DNA of 64,000 nucleotides from Metasolibacillus fluoroglycofenilyticus (GTDB lineage Bacteria > Bacillota > Bacilli > Bacillales_A > Planococcaceae): positions 1,457,487 to 1,521,486 of the forward strand of contig NZ_PYWK01000001.1 of assembly GCF_003049645.1 (NCBI RefSeq), written 5' to 3'. This document shows positions 1 to 9,608 of this stretch, piece by piece. A program made the position numbers and the translations under genes. The notes under the pieces are model-generated. The model saw only the letters and a program-made list of their open reading frames with translations, was not told the origin of the DNA and searched no databases. Numbering within the stretch: position 1 is the first letter of the stretch; each line of letters starts with the position of its first letter.

Positions 1-1
1 A

Positions 2-718
2 CTCGTAAAAGAATGGTTAAAGCAGCATCCGAATGTTGAAGAAATCGGGCTAACAGGTGGACGCACAGAACAGCTACGAGAGCAGCTTGAAACGATGAAA
101 TCCATTGAATATATCGTGGAGTTTGAGGCGACATTAAAAGGTGTGCAATATTTGCTTGTTAAGGAAGGACATCAAATTGACAATGCGATTATTACAAATA
201 TCGGCACGGGGACCTCGATTCATTATATGGAAAATGGACAGCACGTGCGTGTTGGAGGTACTGGTGTAGGTGGAGGTACATTAGTTGGTCTTGCCACACT
301 GCTAACAGGACATAGCGATTTTAAAGAAATTACAAAGCTTGCCTCAGCGGGTGTGCGTGAAAATATTGATTTGCTCGTACGCGATATTTATCAAGGGATG
401 GATACACCTATCGCAGGAGATTTAACAGCGAGCAATTTTGGTAAGGTCGGCATTACAGCTACTACAGAGCATCCACAGGCAGATGTTTTAGCCACTGTGC
501 AAGGTCTTGTTGGTGAAGTGATTACGACATTAAGCATCCAATTTGCTGAGCAAAAGGAAACTGCATATATCGTTTATATTGGCTCGACATTGACAGATAA
601 CGAAGATTTACAAAAAGTGATTGCCAATTATACGATTTTAAAAAAGCATAACCCAATTTTCTTACAGGACAGAGGCTACGCTGGTGCAGTTGGGGCTTTG
701 TTGAATATGAATAAATAA
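2..718 (+). CDS. coaW: Type II pantothenate kinase, C-terminal part (5' end outside window)
   Basis: The open frame runs in from the left edge without a stop, so the true start lies outside the window; the methionine codon at 95 is internal. The product would phosphorylate pantothenate, the first step of coenzyme A synthesis, in the cytoplasm. The sequence shows the glycine-rich segments of the eukaryotic-like (type II) kinase fold, NIGTGTSIHY and GGTGVGGGT, and a C-terminal RGYAGAVGALL helix typical of CoaW in bacilli and staphylococci. It is followed directly by a perfect hairpin at 728-767. Identification from family motifs is good; I cannot judge the missing N-terminal part, which should carry the ATP-binding DxGGT-type motif. 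Confidence 0.9.
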   Translation, partial: LVKEWLKQHPNVEEIGLTGGRTEQLREQLETMKSIEYIVEFEATLKGVQYLLVKEGHQIDNAIITNIGTGTSIHYMENGQHVRVGGTGVGGGTLVGLATLLTGHSDFKEITKLASAGVRENIDLLVRDIYQGMDTPIAGDLTASNFGKVGITATTEHPQADVLATVQGLVGEVITTLSIQFAEQKETAYIVYIGSTLTDNEDLQKVIANYTILKKHNPIFLQDRGYAGAVGALLNMNK

Positions 719-727
719 AAGCACTAG

Positions 728-770
728 AGCGTCCAAAAAGCGTGCGGGGCACTATTTTTTGGACGCTTTA
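728..770 (+). terminator. Hairpin terminator after coaW
   Basis: A perfect 12-bp inverted repeat (AGCGTCCAAAAA at 728-739 paired with 756-767) lies 9 bases after the coaW stop. It belongs to a family of similar GCGTCCAAAAAGC-type hairpins at 3206, 18204, 40326 and 43731. The rest of 771-1032 is AT-rich with no credible gene. Confidence 0.7.
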
Positions 771-1032
771 TTCGTCTTTAAAGTGAAGTAGCATAATCCA
801 AAAGCTTGCAAACCGCGATATTAAAGCTCTTCCTTCTGTAATTAAAGAAATAAATAAAACCCATTTTGGCATCTAATCCGATTTTATAAGCTTAAAAACA
901 TAGGTTGTAATAAATCGCTAATAAAGCAGCTCAAGTCGCAAATAAATTAGGATAAGCCGTTAGATTTCGTATTTATAACCTTCTGAAATAAGCTACTTTC
1001 TTAAAAAACGGCTATTTTTCTACGTTCTGATT

Positions 1033-1443
1033 TCAAATGCCATCTTTTCTGCGATTTGCTTTTGTTTGAATGGCTTCGCGGGCAAGAGCATCGGCAGCAC
1101 GATTTTCCTTTTCTGGAATCCATTTAATGAAAAAGAGCTCAAATGTTTCGATTAATTCCTCTGCACGTGCTAAGTAAGGCTTAAACTCTTCATTTTTGAC
1201 ATAGGATTTTTCAATGGAGGCGACAACAATTTTGGAATCAGAGCGTAAAGAAACCAATGTTGCACCTAATTGCTGTGCTTCCTCTAGGCCACGTATAAGG
1301 GCTGTAAATTCGGCGATATGATTATTCGTTTCACCGATGTATTCACTAATTAATAGATGATGTCCCTCACCTTTTAAAAACAAACCGATGCCACTTGGAC
1401 CAGGATAGCCTGCGCTTGCACCATCAATATAAACTTCTAACAT
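1033..1443 (-). CDS. RNase HI-like protein (reverse-transcriptase-like domain)
   Basis: A 136-residue single-domain RNase H fold protein, expected to cut the RNA strand of RNA-DNA hybrids or to be a housekeeping relative of RNase HI. The four acidic active-site positions are visible: D7 (IDGAS), E45 (AEFTAL), D69 (RSDSK) and D118 (RAADAL). The start is supported by GAGGG about 8 bases upstream. It resembles the short YpdQ-type proteins of Bacillus; a longer relative with an extra N-terminal domain lies at 44511. It diverges from the zinc-finger gene at 1561. Cellular substrate is not established. Confidence 0.85.
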   Translation of the reverse strand: MLEVYIDGASAGYPGPSGIGLFLKGEGHHLLISEYIGETNNHIAEFTALIRGLEEAQQLGATLVSLRSDSKIVVASIEKSYVKNEEFKPYLARAEELIETFELFFIKWIPEKENRAADALAREAIQTKANRRKDGI

Positions 1444-1560
1444 ATCAATCCCTCATTTTCCGTCTTTTACTGAATATAATTATAAGCCGAAACGATGAAT
1501 AATGGACAAAATAATTTGTAAAGAAGTATAATAAGGAAATGCAAAAAGGGGGGAGCGAAA

Positions 1561-1752
1561 TTGAATAAAGTATCTGTTATGCAAGAGATTGATTTTATTA
1601 CGGATATGTATTGTGTCGACTGCCCTATTATTCGTGAGTTGCGACAAAAGCGTGGGAAGCCAGGTGCACATAAGTTTTGTATTGAATCTTGCACAGTGGG
1701 GGAACAGCTACAATTTTTAGGGCAAGAATTGATGAAAATTAATGATAAATAA
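1561..1752 (+). CDS. Small zinc-finger protein, TTG start
   Basis: A 63-residue protein with cysteine/histidine pairs CVDC (residues 18-21), HKFC (37-40) and a further ESC, the spacing of the short zinc-finger proteins found in Bacillus (YpeQ-like, zf-C2HCIx2C type). The start is TTG at 1561, preceded by a strong AAAGGGGGGAG ribosome binding site; no ATG fits. A good terminator follows at 1761-1785. Function is unknown; the metal-binding role is inferred from the cysteine pattern. Confidence 0.7.
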   Translation: MNKVSVMQEIDFITDMYCVDCPIIRELRQKRGKPGAHKFCIESCTVGEQLQFLGQELMKINDK

Positions 1753-1760
1753 TTAAATTA

Positions 1761-1792
1761 AAGGAGATGGCTCAGCCATCTCCTTATTTTTT
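1761..1792 (+). terminator. Rho-independent terminator, probably bidirectional
   Basis: The 12-bp stem AAGGAGATGGCT / AGCCATCTCCTT is followed by a T-rich run. It sits between convergent genes (zinc-finger gene and SEC-C gene) and can serve both. Confidence 0.85.
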
Positions 1793-1794
1793 CA

Positions 1795-2775
1795 TTATGC
1801 AGTTGCGAGCTGGTAGGCAAGCATATCTTGATAATATTTATTAAGTGATGTGGCAGAAATGCCGAATTGCTCAGCTATTTCTTTCACTGTAAAGGAAGCC
1901 TCAAATAAAGCACGCTCTTGTCCAAAACGAATTGCTCCTGCCGCAATTGCGGCAGCTTTGCGCGCTGCTGGCTGCTGCTCTACTAAATAATCCTCTAAAA
2001 TAGGTATAAGTTGCGCATCGTTTAATGTATGCAATTGTAAGAATTGCTTTACTTGCGCTAACACATCTGCTTCAAAGGAAGTAAATTCCTCTCCTACATA
2101 GCCATTTTCCACAAGCAATTGCCAAAAGGCAAGATGATTCTTTTGTAAAAATTGCGCTGCTTGTTCAGAGCTTGGGCAGCTATTTACAAAAGTTTGGAAA
2201 ACTTTCTCGTATTCAGAAGAGAAGAAAATAAGCGTAGAGACTGCTAGGAAATGGTTTTCCTGCTCTGACCCGTCCGGTAACAAGAAGGTAAAGATTTGCA
2301 TACCTTCAGGAATCGGTTTTTTGTTTTCACGGCGGATTTTATAGCTTTCTTTTGTCATTGCATGTGTTGCATGAATATATTGCTCATCTACATGCGAAAT
2401 CGCTCCGATAAACATTGCTGGTGATGTCCAATTATCTAATAAGCGAACCGTTGCAGGACGAACTGTTTTCTTGCTCACCTTTTTTAAATAGCCTGTCCAA
2501 ATATCAGGTCTAACGTGGAAGAAAAACTCATCTAAAGCAACCGCTTCAATTAGCTCTTGTTGTAGGTAATCTTGTAGCTTAGGGTTCCAAGCTTGTACAA
2601 GTTCAATAAATTGCAAAGTATCTTTACGCTGTGGGTAAGTTTCATAAAAGCTTTGTAAAATCATCTCTATTTCTTCGTTAAATAGTGAGGCAGATGTTAC
2701 CTGTGCTTTTCCTTCACAGCATTTTTTATATTTTTTGCCGCTACCACAAAGGCATGGATCATTACGTCCAATCAT
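1795..2775 (-). CDS. SEC-C motif protein with C-terminal helix-turn-helix-like end
   Basis: A 326-residue protein. Residues 1-22 form a SEC-C zinc-binding motif (C8, C10, then GSGKKYKKCC with C19 and C20), the element found at the end of SecA and in many stand-alone proteins of unclear role. The middle has no motif I recognise. The last 35 residues (EIAEQFGISATSLNKYY) look like a helix-turn-helix, so nucleic-acid binding is possible. The start has AGGACGTG upstream. Function unknown. Confidence 0.8.
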   Translation of the reverse strand: MIGRNDPCLCGSGKKYKKCCEGKAQVTSASLFNEEIEMILQSFYETYPQRKDTLQFIELVQAWNPKLQDYLQQELIEAVALDEFFFHVRPDIWTGYLKKVSKKTVRPATVRLLDNWTSPAMFIGAISHVDEQYIHATHAMTKESYKIRRENKKPIPEGMQIFTFLLPDGSEQENHFLAVSTLIFFSSEYEKVFQTFVNSCPSSEQAAQFLQKNHLAFWQLLVENGYVGEEFTSFEADVLAQVKQFLQLHTLNDAQLIPILEDYLVEQQPAARKAAAIAAGAIRFGQERALFEASFTVKEIAEQFGISATSLNKYYQDMLAYQLATA

Positions 2776-3253
2776 TTTTTTACACGTCCTTTATATGTTG
2801 TTTCATCGTTTACGACATTGCGTAATTACGGTTCAGATTATTTTCCACTTGCGAAAAAATCACATTTTCTATCATACAATGTGTTTTATTTCTTGAAAAC
2901 TAATTGTATATTTCGAACTGTCAGAATAAGGCGCGCCTATTAGTATATATTCCGCTATGTAAAAAAATAGAACAGGGTGTTTAAAAAGAAGGGGACTGAA
3001 AAGTAGATTTGCCACATAAATTGTGATTCAAACTAATTTTTAAATTTATTGAATCTAATAAAAGGTAGGAATAATATTATCAGAAATTAACATGCGTGTT
3101 GATTAGCCTTTATTTTGCAGGGAATACTTAACAATTCATGATTTTCGCTTCAAAGAATTCTCTTGTTATTTTAATGAATGAGCCCTTTAAAGAAGCACTG
3201 CCGAAAGCGTCCCAAAAGTCGGCTATGCACGGCTTTTTGGACGCTCCTCCATT
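2776..3253. other. Gene-free stretch with repeat remnants
   Basis: About 480 bases without a gene. It holds the promoter region of the SEC-C gene, a fragment at 3093-3118 that matches (as reverse complement) the right end of the mobile repeat at 32648-32893, and the terminator-like hairpin at 3206-3245. The rest is AT-rich and unexplained. Confidence 0.6.
3206..3245. terminator. GCGTCC-type hairpin
   Basis: AGCGTCCCAAAAGTCGG pairs imperfectly with CGGCTTTTTGGACGCT around a short TATGCA loop. It lies just past the stop of the minus-strand EamA gene and can act as its terminator; same family as the hairpins at 728 and 40326. Confidence 0.6.
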
Positions 3254-4153
3254 TTAGTATGATTTTTCCTCAATTGCTTGTTGTCGCATAAAGCGGAGCT
3301 GATGAAGTTGCTCAAACTGCGCAACGATATTACCTGCCAAAATAAACAGCCCACCAATTAATAATTGCATCGTTAATACTTCACCTAAGAACACAAGGGC
3401 AAAAATAGCCGCAAAAATAGGCTCTAAAGAGAAAATTAGACCGGTATGTGTGGGGGAAGTATATTGCTGTACGACGGATTGCCCAATAAAGCAGAATGCA
3501 CTACATATGATACCTAAACCAAGAATTGCAATCCAGCCAGATGTTGTTGTTGGGATTTGAGGTATTTCGAAAAATAAACAAAAAATAGCACCGAAAATAC
3601 CTGCAAAGCCTAATTGGTAAACACCATAGGCAATCGAGTCAACATTTTTCGTAAATTTGCTGTTTAAAATTAAATAGATAGCGTAGCAAACCGCAGCAAT
3701 AGCTACTAAAATATCACCTATTTGGAACGACATAGATTCCTTTAAAGTTAAAATTGAAATACCAATCATTGTCATCACGATTGCAAAGCTTACGGCACGT
3801 GACGGTAGCTTTCTTTCTAAAAGGCTTACAAAAATAGGGACAAGCACGACCGTCAAGCTTAAAATAAAGCCTGCGTTGGATGCTGAAGTTGTTTGCAAAC
3901 CAAACAATGATAGTGAAAATACAATGAATAAAAGAAAGCCTTGAATACCTGCATAAAAACAAGTTTTCTTGTTTATTTTCAACATTTTTTTATAAAAAAT
4001 AAGACCGGCCACTGCAAATGCAATGATACATCTGAGGGCAACGATATTATATGTTTCGAGCGCATCCAAGCCCATGACCATGAACGTATATGACAATCCC
4101 CAAAACATCGTCACAATCACCATTAATATATTTGCCTTACTTTGTATGCTCAA
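3254..4153 (-). CDS. EamA/DMT family transporter
   Basis: A hydrophobic protein with about ten predicted membrane helices and two EamA repeats, the drug/metabolite transporter architecture; it would export or import a small metabolite through the cytoplasmic membrane. The C-terminal repeat contains the usual SLEPIFAAIFALVFLGE segment. The start is chosen at the TTG at 4153 because GGGGTG stands six bases upstream and it gives the usual MSIQSKANIL...MFWG beginning (299 aa); a TTG at 4180 would add nine polar residues. It diverges from a LysR regulator, with a palindrome between them at 4288-4303, so LysR control is likely. Substrate unknown. Confidence 0.87.
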   Translation of the reverse strand: MSIQSKANILMVIVTMFWGLSYTFMVMGLDALETYNIVALRCIIAFAVAGLIFYKKMLKINKKTCFYAGIQGFLLFIVFSLSLFGLQTTSASNAGFILSLTVVLVPIFVSLLERKLPSRAVSFAIVMTMIGISILTLKESMSFQIGDILVAIAAVCYAIYLILNSKFTKNVDSIAYGVYQLGFAGIFGAIFCLFFEIPQIPTTTSGWIAILGLGIICSAFCFIGQSVVQQYTSPTHTGLIFSLEPIFAAIFALVFLGEVLTMQLLIGGLFILAGNIVAQFEQLHQLRFMRQQAIEEKSY

Positions 4154-4287
4154 AACATTCACCCCATCCTCGCCAAACAAATTGCTATAGAAAACAATAT
4201 AAACTGTCCTTTACGATTAGTAAAACGAATGTTTATAATATGTAATATGAATAATTTTCATGTATAAAAAACTGGACGTTTTCTCCA

Positions 4288-4303
4288 ATAATGAAAGCAT
4301 TAT
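4288..4303. promoter_or_regulatory. Palindrome between EamA and LysR genes, candidate LysR operator
   Basis: ATAATG-AAAG-CATTAT is a perfect 6-bp inverted repeat with a four-base centre, 70 bases before the lysR start and 135 bases before the transporter start. Position and symmetry suit a LysR-type binding site; this is inference. Confidence 0.45.
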
Positions 4304-4372
4304 GATATTTGCAATGAAAAAACAACTGCTAGAGGTGTAATAGAGTTTAATTGAGGGAATAGGGAGGCAGCT

Positions 4373-5269
4373 ATGAGCTTAGTAAAATATGAAATTTTAA
4401 ATAAAGTAGCAGAGGTGCAAAGCTTCACAGAGGCTGCACAGCTACTCGGATTAACGCAATCGGCTGTTAGCCATGCAATTTCAAGTTTAGAAAAGGAATT
4501 TGGGTTTGCTTTAATTCATCGCAATCGCAATGGAGTGAGGCTGACAACAGAGGGACAAACGATGCTGCTCGCGATGCGGCAAGTATTGCAGGCGGAGGAA
4601 TTATTGCAGCAGGAGGCCGCGAATATTGTCGGTGTAACAAAAGGAACAGTACGCATTGGGCTGATTTCGAGTATTTCTACACAGTGGATGCCGAATATTA
4701 TTCATTCCATTGATGACCAATATCCAGGTATTAAAATAGAATTACGGGAAGGCGATTATTATGAAATTGAGCAGTGGCTGATTAACGGGGAAATAGATTG
4801 TGGCTTTCTAAATCGAACAAGCTCAAAGCGATTTAATTTTATGCCATTAAAAAAAGATTATTTATTTTGTATCGTATCTTCGAAAAGTCACCTATATAAT
4901 AAAAAGGAGATTGATTTATTTGAAATTGCGCAAGAGCCATTTATTATGCCGTCTTACCGTGGCATGAATGATGTAATGACGACATTTGAAAAGCACGGCA
5001 TTAAGCCAAATATCCGCTTTGAGCTTTTTGATGATTGGGGAATTATGTCGATGGTTGGACAGCATGTAGGTGTGTCGATTATGCCAAAGCTTGTCTTATC
5101 ACAGCTACCGCAAAACGTTCGAGTTATCCCGCTAAAGCAGGAAAGTTTTCGAACGATAGGAATCGCTACAAAGCAAACATTATCACCAGCTGCGAAAAAA
5201 TTTGTAGAAGTATTAAAGCAATGGCTAGAGGAAAATGAAGAAAATTTAACAGATAAAGAAAAGCTGTAA
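4373..5269 (+). CDS. LysR family transcriptional regulator
   Basis: A 298-residue regulator. Residues 1-60 are the LysR winged helix-turn-helix (AAQLLGLTQSAVSHAISSLE); residues about 90-290 are the two-lobe effector-binding domain. The start has GGGAGG at proper spacing. LysR proteins usually control a divergent neighbour, here the EamA transporter, and themselves. The effector cannot be told from sequence. Confidence 0.92.
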   Translation: MSLVKYEILNKVAEVQSFTEAAQLLGLTQSAVSHAISSLEKEFGFALIHRNRNGVRLTTEGQTMLLAMRQVLQAEELLQQEAANIVGVTKGTVRIGLISSISTQWMPNIIHSIDDQYPGIKIELREGDYYEIEQWLINGEIDCGFLNRTSSKRFNFMPLKKDYLFCIVSSKSHLYNKKEIDLFEIAQEPFIMPSYRGMNDVMTTFEKHGIKPNIRFELFDDWGIMSMVGQHVGVSIMPKLVLSQLPQNVRVIPLKQESFRTIGIATKQTLSPAAKKFVEVLKQWLEENEENLTDKEKL

Positions 5270-5338
5270 GAGGGGCTGTTTTGATACAGTTCTTTACGGA
5301 TGGCTAGTATTCACTACAATGAATAAGGAGAGGGAAAA

Positions 5339-6010
5339 ATGCTACGAGGAAAAAAAATTGTGATAACAAGTGGCGGTACGCTTGAGAAATGGGATCAAGT
5401 GCGCGGACATACGAATTTATCAAAGGGTATTATGGGCTGCTATTTAGCTGAAGATGCGCTAGATTATGGTGCGGAAGTAATTTATATGCATGGCTATTTT
5501 GCCAAATTGCCTGAGCGTATAGAACAAATGCGTAAAATCGGCTTTGAAGGCATTGAGGATTTAGCGGGCAAATTACAAAAGCTATTACAGGAGGAATCAA
5601 TTGATATCGTCATCATGGCTGTTGCGGGCTCGGATTGGGTTGTAGACCAAGTATTTGACCAAGCGGGAAATGCTTTAGCAGCCCATGGAAAGATGCCTTC
5701 TGATGAACCACCGACAATTCGCTTTAAAAAAGCGCCAAAAATATTGCCACAAATTAAAGGCTGGGCTCCCAATGTGACATTGGTCGGCTTTAAGCTAGAA
5801 GCAACGACAGAACCTGAGTATTTAATCGAGCGTGCAAAACTGCGCATGGCGACATCAAGTGCACAGTACACAGTAGCGAATAGCTCACAATCATTATACG
5901 GCAACGATGCATTACATTTAATCGTTCATCAAAATGGACAAGTAACTGAGGCAAATGGCAAAAAAGAAGCAAGCAAAAAACTAATCGCTTTATTAGCAGA
6001 GCTTGAATAG
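5339..6010 (+). CDS. Stand-alone CoaB-like (DFP family) protein, probable phosphopantothenate-cysteine ligase
   Basis: A 223-residue protein with the Rossmann-like CoaB/DFP fold: the nucleotide loop VITSGGT (residues 7-13), D-Q-V-R followed by N-S-K-G-G, the AGSDW segment near residue 98, and KKAPKILPQIKGW with VGFKLEA around 135-155. It resembles the separate CoaB of streptococci and lactobacilli more than the CoaBC fusion of most bacilli. If active it condenses phosphopantothenate with cysteine in CoA synthesis. The host probably also has a CoaBC elsewhere, so this may be a paralogue with another role. RBS AGGAGAGGG precedes the ATG. The YbaK gene starts 11 bases downstream, an operon. Confidence 0.72.
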   Translation: MLRGKKIVITSGGTLEKWDQVRGHTNLSKGIMGCYLAEDALDYGAEVIYMHGYFAKLPERIEQMRKIGFEGIEDLAGKLQKLLQEESIDIVIMAVAGSDWVVDQVFDQAGNALAAHGKMPSDEPPTIRFKKAPKILPQIKGWAPNVTLVGFKLEATTEPEYLIERAKLRMATSSAQYTVANSSQSLYGNDALHLIVHQNGQVTEANGKKEASKKLIALLAELE

Positions 6011-6021
6011 GGGGAAAACAA

Positions 6022-6510
6022 ATGGCAAGCGAGCGTGTGCATACATATTTGCAAACACATCAATATGCTGAACAAATTTTAACATTTTCTGAATCAACGG
6101 CGACAGTCGAGCAAGCAGCAAAAGCTTTAAATGTTATTCCAGCGAGAATCGCAAAAACATTAGCCTTTTACACGTCAGAAGGTACGGCATTTTTAGTAGT
6201 CGCAGCTGGAGACGCAAAAATTGATAATGCAGCTTTTAAGATAGCTTTTCATGTAAAAGCAAAAATGCTTAGTCCTGATGATGTTTTAACATATACAGGA
6301 CATCCAGTAGGAGGCGTATGCCCATTCGCGTTAGCAACAAATATACCTGTCTATTTGGATATTTCATTGCAGCGTTTTACAACTGTTTTTCCTGCATGTG
6401 GCACAGCAAATTCAGCGATTGAACTAACATGCGAGCAGCTACAGCAACTTTCAAATGCGAAAGATTGGGTGAATGTTTGTAAAGCATGGGATTCGGAAGT
6501 AAATCAATAA
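6022..6510 (+). CDS. YbaK/EbsC-type aminoacyl-tRNA deacylase
   Basis: A 162-residue single-domain protein of the YbaK/ProX family, which removes wrongly attached amino acids (typically Cys-tRNA(Pro) or Ala-tRNA(Pro)). It carries the conserved lysine in RIAKTL (K45) and the loop GHPVGGVCPF (residues 93-102). It follows the CoaB-like gene by 11 bases with a GGGGGAAA ribosome binding site, so both are probably co-transcribed. The exact mischarged tRNA substrate is not predictable here. Confidence 0.88.
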   Translation: MASERVHTYLQTHQYAEQILTFSESTATVEQAAKALNVIPARIAKTLAFYTSEGTAFLVVAAGDAKIDNAAFKIAFHVKAKMLSPDDVLTYTGHPVGGVCPFALATNIPVYLDISLQRFTTVFPACGTANSAIELTCEQLQQLSNAKDWVNVCKAWDSEVNQ

Positions 6511-6612
6511 CCTTCGAGCATTTAACTGTTGATGCTTTTAAGATTAGGATGAAAGTGTAATTGATGATACAGTTAAAAAACTACTTGTTAATATAGGAAA
6601 AGGGGGATTACT

Positions 6613-7413
6613 ATGTATGAGTTAGACCATATTGTTCATTTTGTAGATAAGCCAGAACGGACAATGGAAGAGATGCAAGCACACGGTTTTCACGCAGTAC
6701 AAGGTGGACAGCATAAGCAATGGGGAACATACAATACGTTAAGCTATTTCGATTTAACATATATTGAGTGGATTGGTATTAATGATGAGTCACAGTTTGC
6801 CATTGCTGCACAAAAACCTTATACATTGCATGAAACATATGAGAAAAAGGGACGGAAAAATGGCTTTGCTCGCATTGCGATTCGAACAACAACAATTGAG
6901 CGAGATGCGGAGATGTTTCGCAAGGCAGGACTAGAGGTAAATGGTCCTGAACATTTTTCACGTACAAGACCAGATGGTACGGTGATTGGTTGGCAGTTAC
7001 TTCATATCGGTCATCCTGAGCAACGTTTTGACTTCCCATTTTTCATTCAATGGGATTTGGCGAACGAGGAGCGTCGTGCTGAATATAGAGAGCAAAATAT
7101 TATCGCTCCACATCCTAAAGGTGATATGAAACTAACAGAGGTCGCTTATTTAGTGAATCGTCTCGATTTTATCAAGCAGCTACAGCAATTAGGTCAATTG
7201 CAGGCAGAAGAACAGTTTGATGAGCAACTGAATGCAATCAAATATACACTTTATTTACAAAATGCAAGCATTGTTTGCTACTGCGCGCAAGGCGAAGGAG
7301 TCATTTGGGATGCTATGTTAGCCGACGGATTAGGCATTCATACGGTTCTCTTTGAAGGAGCTACAGAGCAGCAAACGATTGTTTGTGAAAATGCAACGTA
7401 TGTTATGAAATAA
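6613..7413 (+). CDS. VOC/glyoxalase-like domain protein
   Basis: A 266-residue protein beginning YELDHIVHFVDKPE, the opening of the glyoxalase_3-like VOC domain; the metal-ligand-type residues H7 and later E/H positions are present, and a second half-module follows from about residue 170. Such proteins are metal-dependent dioxygenases, isomerases or binding proteins of unknown substrate. The ATG has an AAAGGGGG ribosome binding site. It ends in a strong bidirectional terminator. Confidence 0.8.
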   Translation: MYELDHIVHFVDKPERTMEEMQAHGFHAVQGGQHKQWGTYNTLSYFDLTYIEWIGINDESQFAIAAQKPYTLHETYEKKGRKNGFARIAIRTTTIERDAEMFRKAGLEVNGPEHFSRTRPDGTVIGWQLLHIGHPEQRFDFPFFIQWDLANEERRAEYREQNIIAPHPKGDMKLTEVAYLVNRLDFIKQLQQLGQLQAEEQFDEQLNAIKYTLYLQNASIVCYCAQGEGVIWDAMLADGLGIHTVLFEGATEQQTIVCENATYVMK

Positions 7414-7430
7414 ATTTATAATATAAAAAA

Positions 7431-7468
7431 ATGTAGACAAAGGTAATGCGTCTTTGTCTACATTTTCT
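7431..7468. terminator. Bidirectional terminator between VOC gene and csp
   Basis: ATGTAGACAAAG pairs perfectly with CTTTGTCTACAT (7431-7463), with A-run before and T-run after, serving the convergent genes on both sides. Confidence 0.88.
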
Positions 7469-7668
7469 TATAATTTAGAGACGTTTGCTGCCTGCGGTCC
7501 TCGGTTGCCTTCTACAATTTCAAATGCTACGTCTTGTCCTTCTTCTAATTGACGGAAGCCTTCTCCGATGATGCCGGTGAAATGAACGAAAACATCCTCA
7601 CCGTTCGTACATTCAATAAAGCCATAACCTTTTTCGTTATTAAACCATTTGACCTTTCCTTGATGCAT
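7468..7668 (-). CDS. cspD: Cold-shock protein, CspD-like
   Basis: A 66-residue OB-fold cold-shock protein that binds single-stranded RNA/DNA and acts as RNA chaperone. RNP1 (KGYGFIE, residues 13-19) and RNP2 (VFVHF, 26-30) are intact, and the C-terminus [13 protein letters not shown] matches the CspD branch of Bacillus. The start has GGGAGG upstream. A sigma-A promoter at 7738-7766 implies a 5' leader of roughly 60 bases. Confidence 0.93.
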   Translation of the reverse strand: MHQGKVKWFNNEKGYGFIECTNGEDVFVHFTGIIGEGFRQLEEGQDVAFEIVEGNRGPQAANVSKL

Positions 7669-7737
7669 GAGCGTTCGCCTCCCATACTTGCGGATTAAAT
7701 TTCAAAATGTCGAAAAATTAAGACAATTATGCATTAT

Positions 7738-7766
7738 AATATACGTTATTGATGCTTTATTGTCAA
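7738..7766 (-). promoter_or_regulatory. Sigma-A promoter of the cold-shock gene
   Basis: On the minus strand TTGACA (7766-7761), a 17-base spacer, and TATATT (7743-7738), followed by AT-rich DNA and the csp ribosome binding site about 60 bases on. Confidence 0.75.
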
Positions 7767-7934
7767 TAATTTGGCGAATTTTGACGCTTTTTCCCCGATT
7801 TTTTTTTACTAAATGCTTTATAATAAGAGTAACATCATTCAGCGGATGTCACTGATTTTTCGAGCTTGCTCGAAAGAATTTGGACTAAAGTTAGCTGAGG
7901 CGTAATTGACTAAGGATAGAAAGCAGGGAATAAT

Positions 7935-9608
7935 ATGACACTGACAAAGTATTTATCCGATTTAGAAATTGCTAATAACGCAAAAATGCAACCTATTACT
8001 GATATTGCGAAGAAAGCTGGCATCCCAGAGCAGGCGATTGAGCAATATGGTCGCTACAAGGCAAAAATCGACGTAAATCATATTGCGTCTACGAAAACAG
8101 GGAAGGTTGTGCTTGTGACAGCAACAAGTCCAACGCCTGCTGGAGAAGGGAAGTCTACTGTGACAGTTGGACTAGCAGATGCGTTGCAGCAATTAAGTAA
8201 AAATGTGATGGTCGCATTGCGTGAGCCTTCATTAGGACCTGTAATGGGTGTAAAAGGAGGCGCGACAGGTGGCGGTTATGCACAAGTTGTACCAATGGAA
8301 GATATTAACTTGCACTTTACTGGCGACCTGCATGCAATTACAACAGCAAACAATGCGCTCGCAGCATTTATCGATAATCATATCCATCAAGGAAATGAAT
8401 TAAACATTGACCCACGTCGTATTATTTGGAAGCGCGTGTTAGATTTAAACGACCGCGCGTTACGCAAAGTGACAATTGGCTTAGGCGGACCATTACAAGG
8501 TGTTCCGCGTGAGGACGGATTTGATATTACAGTGGCATCTGAGATAATGGCTATTTTTTGTCTAGCAACGAGCATTGATGATTTGAAAAAGAGATTGGCT
8601 AATATTGTTATTGGCTACACATATAAGCGCGAGCCTGTATTTGTCCATCAATTAGGTGTGGAAGGTGCGCTAACATTATTATTAAAGGAAGCATTTAAGC
8701 CGAATTTAGTGCAAACACTTGGCGGTACACCTGCTTTAATTCATGGTGGGCCATTTGCCAATATTGCGCATGGCTGTAACTCTGTTATCGCAACACAAAC
8801 AGCGCGTAAACTAGCTGATATCGTCGTAACAGAGGCTGGTTTTGGAGCGGATTTAGGTGCGGAAAAATTTATGAACATTAAAGCACGTCAAAGTGGTATC
8901 TCACCAGATGCGGTTGTTATCGTTACAACTATTCGTGCATTAAAAATGCATGGCGGTGTCGCAAAAGCGGATTTACAAACGGAAAATGCACAGGCAGTAT
9001 CACAAGGAATTGCCAACTTAGCTCGTCATATTGAAAGCGTTCGTGCATTTGGTGTAGAGCCTGTTATTGCGTTAAATCGCTTCGTAACAGATTCAGAGGC
9101 TGAATTAGCCGTCGTTCTAACTTGGGCGAAGGACAATGCCGTGCGCATCGCTCGGACAAATGTTTGGGAGGAAGGCGGAGAAGGTGGTATCGAGCTCGCG
9201 AATGAAGTATTGCAAGTGCTTGAAACAACCCAAAACTTCCATCATTTATATGATTTATCTGAAACAGTGGAACAAAAAATTACAACAATCGTACAAAAAG
9301 TATATGGTGGTGTCGGTGTTCAATTAACGGATAGCGCCAAAAAGCAGCTTGTACAAATTGAAAAACTTGGTTGGGATGTACTACCTATCTGCATGGCGAA
9401 AACACAGTATTCGCTATCAGACCAACCGACTTTACTAGGACGACCGGAAAACTTTATGATTACCATTCGCGAAATCGTGCCAAAATTAGGTGCGGGCTTC
9501 TTAGTATGTCTAACAGGCGAAATTATGACGATGCCGGGCTTACCAAAAGAGCCAGCAGCGTTAAAAATGAATGTAGCAGCAGATGGGCATGCAGAAGGAT
9601 TGTTTTAA
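7935..9608 (+). CDS. fhs: Formate-tetrahydrofolate ligase
   Basis: A 557-residue full-length enzyme making 10-formyl-THF from formate, THF and ATP in one-carbon metabolism. The family P-loop TPAGEGKST is at residues 67-75, and other Fhs landmarks are visible: [19 protein letters not shown] near residue 95 and [10 protein letters not shown] near 310. The HD-domain gene starts at the base after its stop, so the two form an operon. No recognisable THF riboswitch was seen in the 266 bases upstream. Confidence 0.97.
   Translation: MTLTKYLSDLEIANNAKMQPITDIAKKAGIPEQAIEQYGRYKAKIDVNHIASTKTGKVVLVTATSPTPAGEGKSTVTVGLADALQQLSKNVMVALREPSLGPVMGVKGGATGGGYAQVVPMEDINLHFTGDLHAITTANNALAAFIDNHIHQGNELNIDPRRIIWKRVLDLNDRALRKVTIGLGGPLQGVPREDGFDITVASEIMAIFCLATSIDDLKKRLANIVIGYTYKREPVFVHQLGVEGALTLLLKEAFKPNLVQTLGGTPALIHGGPFANIAHGCNSVIATQTARKLADIVVTEAGFGADLGAEKFMNIKARQSGISPDAVVIVTTIRALKMHGGVAKADLQTENAQAVSQGIANLARHIESVRAFGVEPVIALNRFVTDSEAELAVVLTWAKDNAVRIARTNVWEEGGEGGIELANEVLQVLETTQNFHHLYDLSETVEQKITTIVQKVYGGVGVQLTDSAKKQLVQIEKLGWDVLPICMAKTQYSLSDQPTLLGRPENFMITIREIVPKLGAGFLVCLTGEIMTMPGLPKEPAALKMNVAADGHAEGLF

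Noticed and set aside
7669..7934. THF riboswitch before fhs
   Set aside because: No match to the conserved core could be traced; only a small TCGAGC/GCTCGA hairpin is present.
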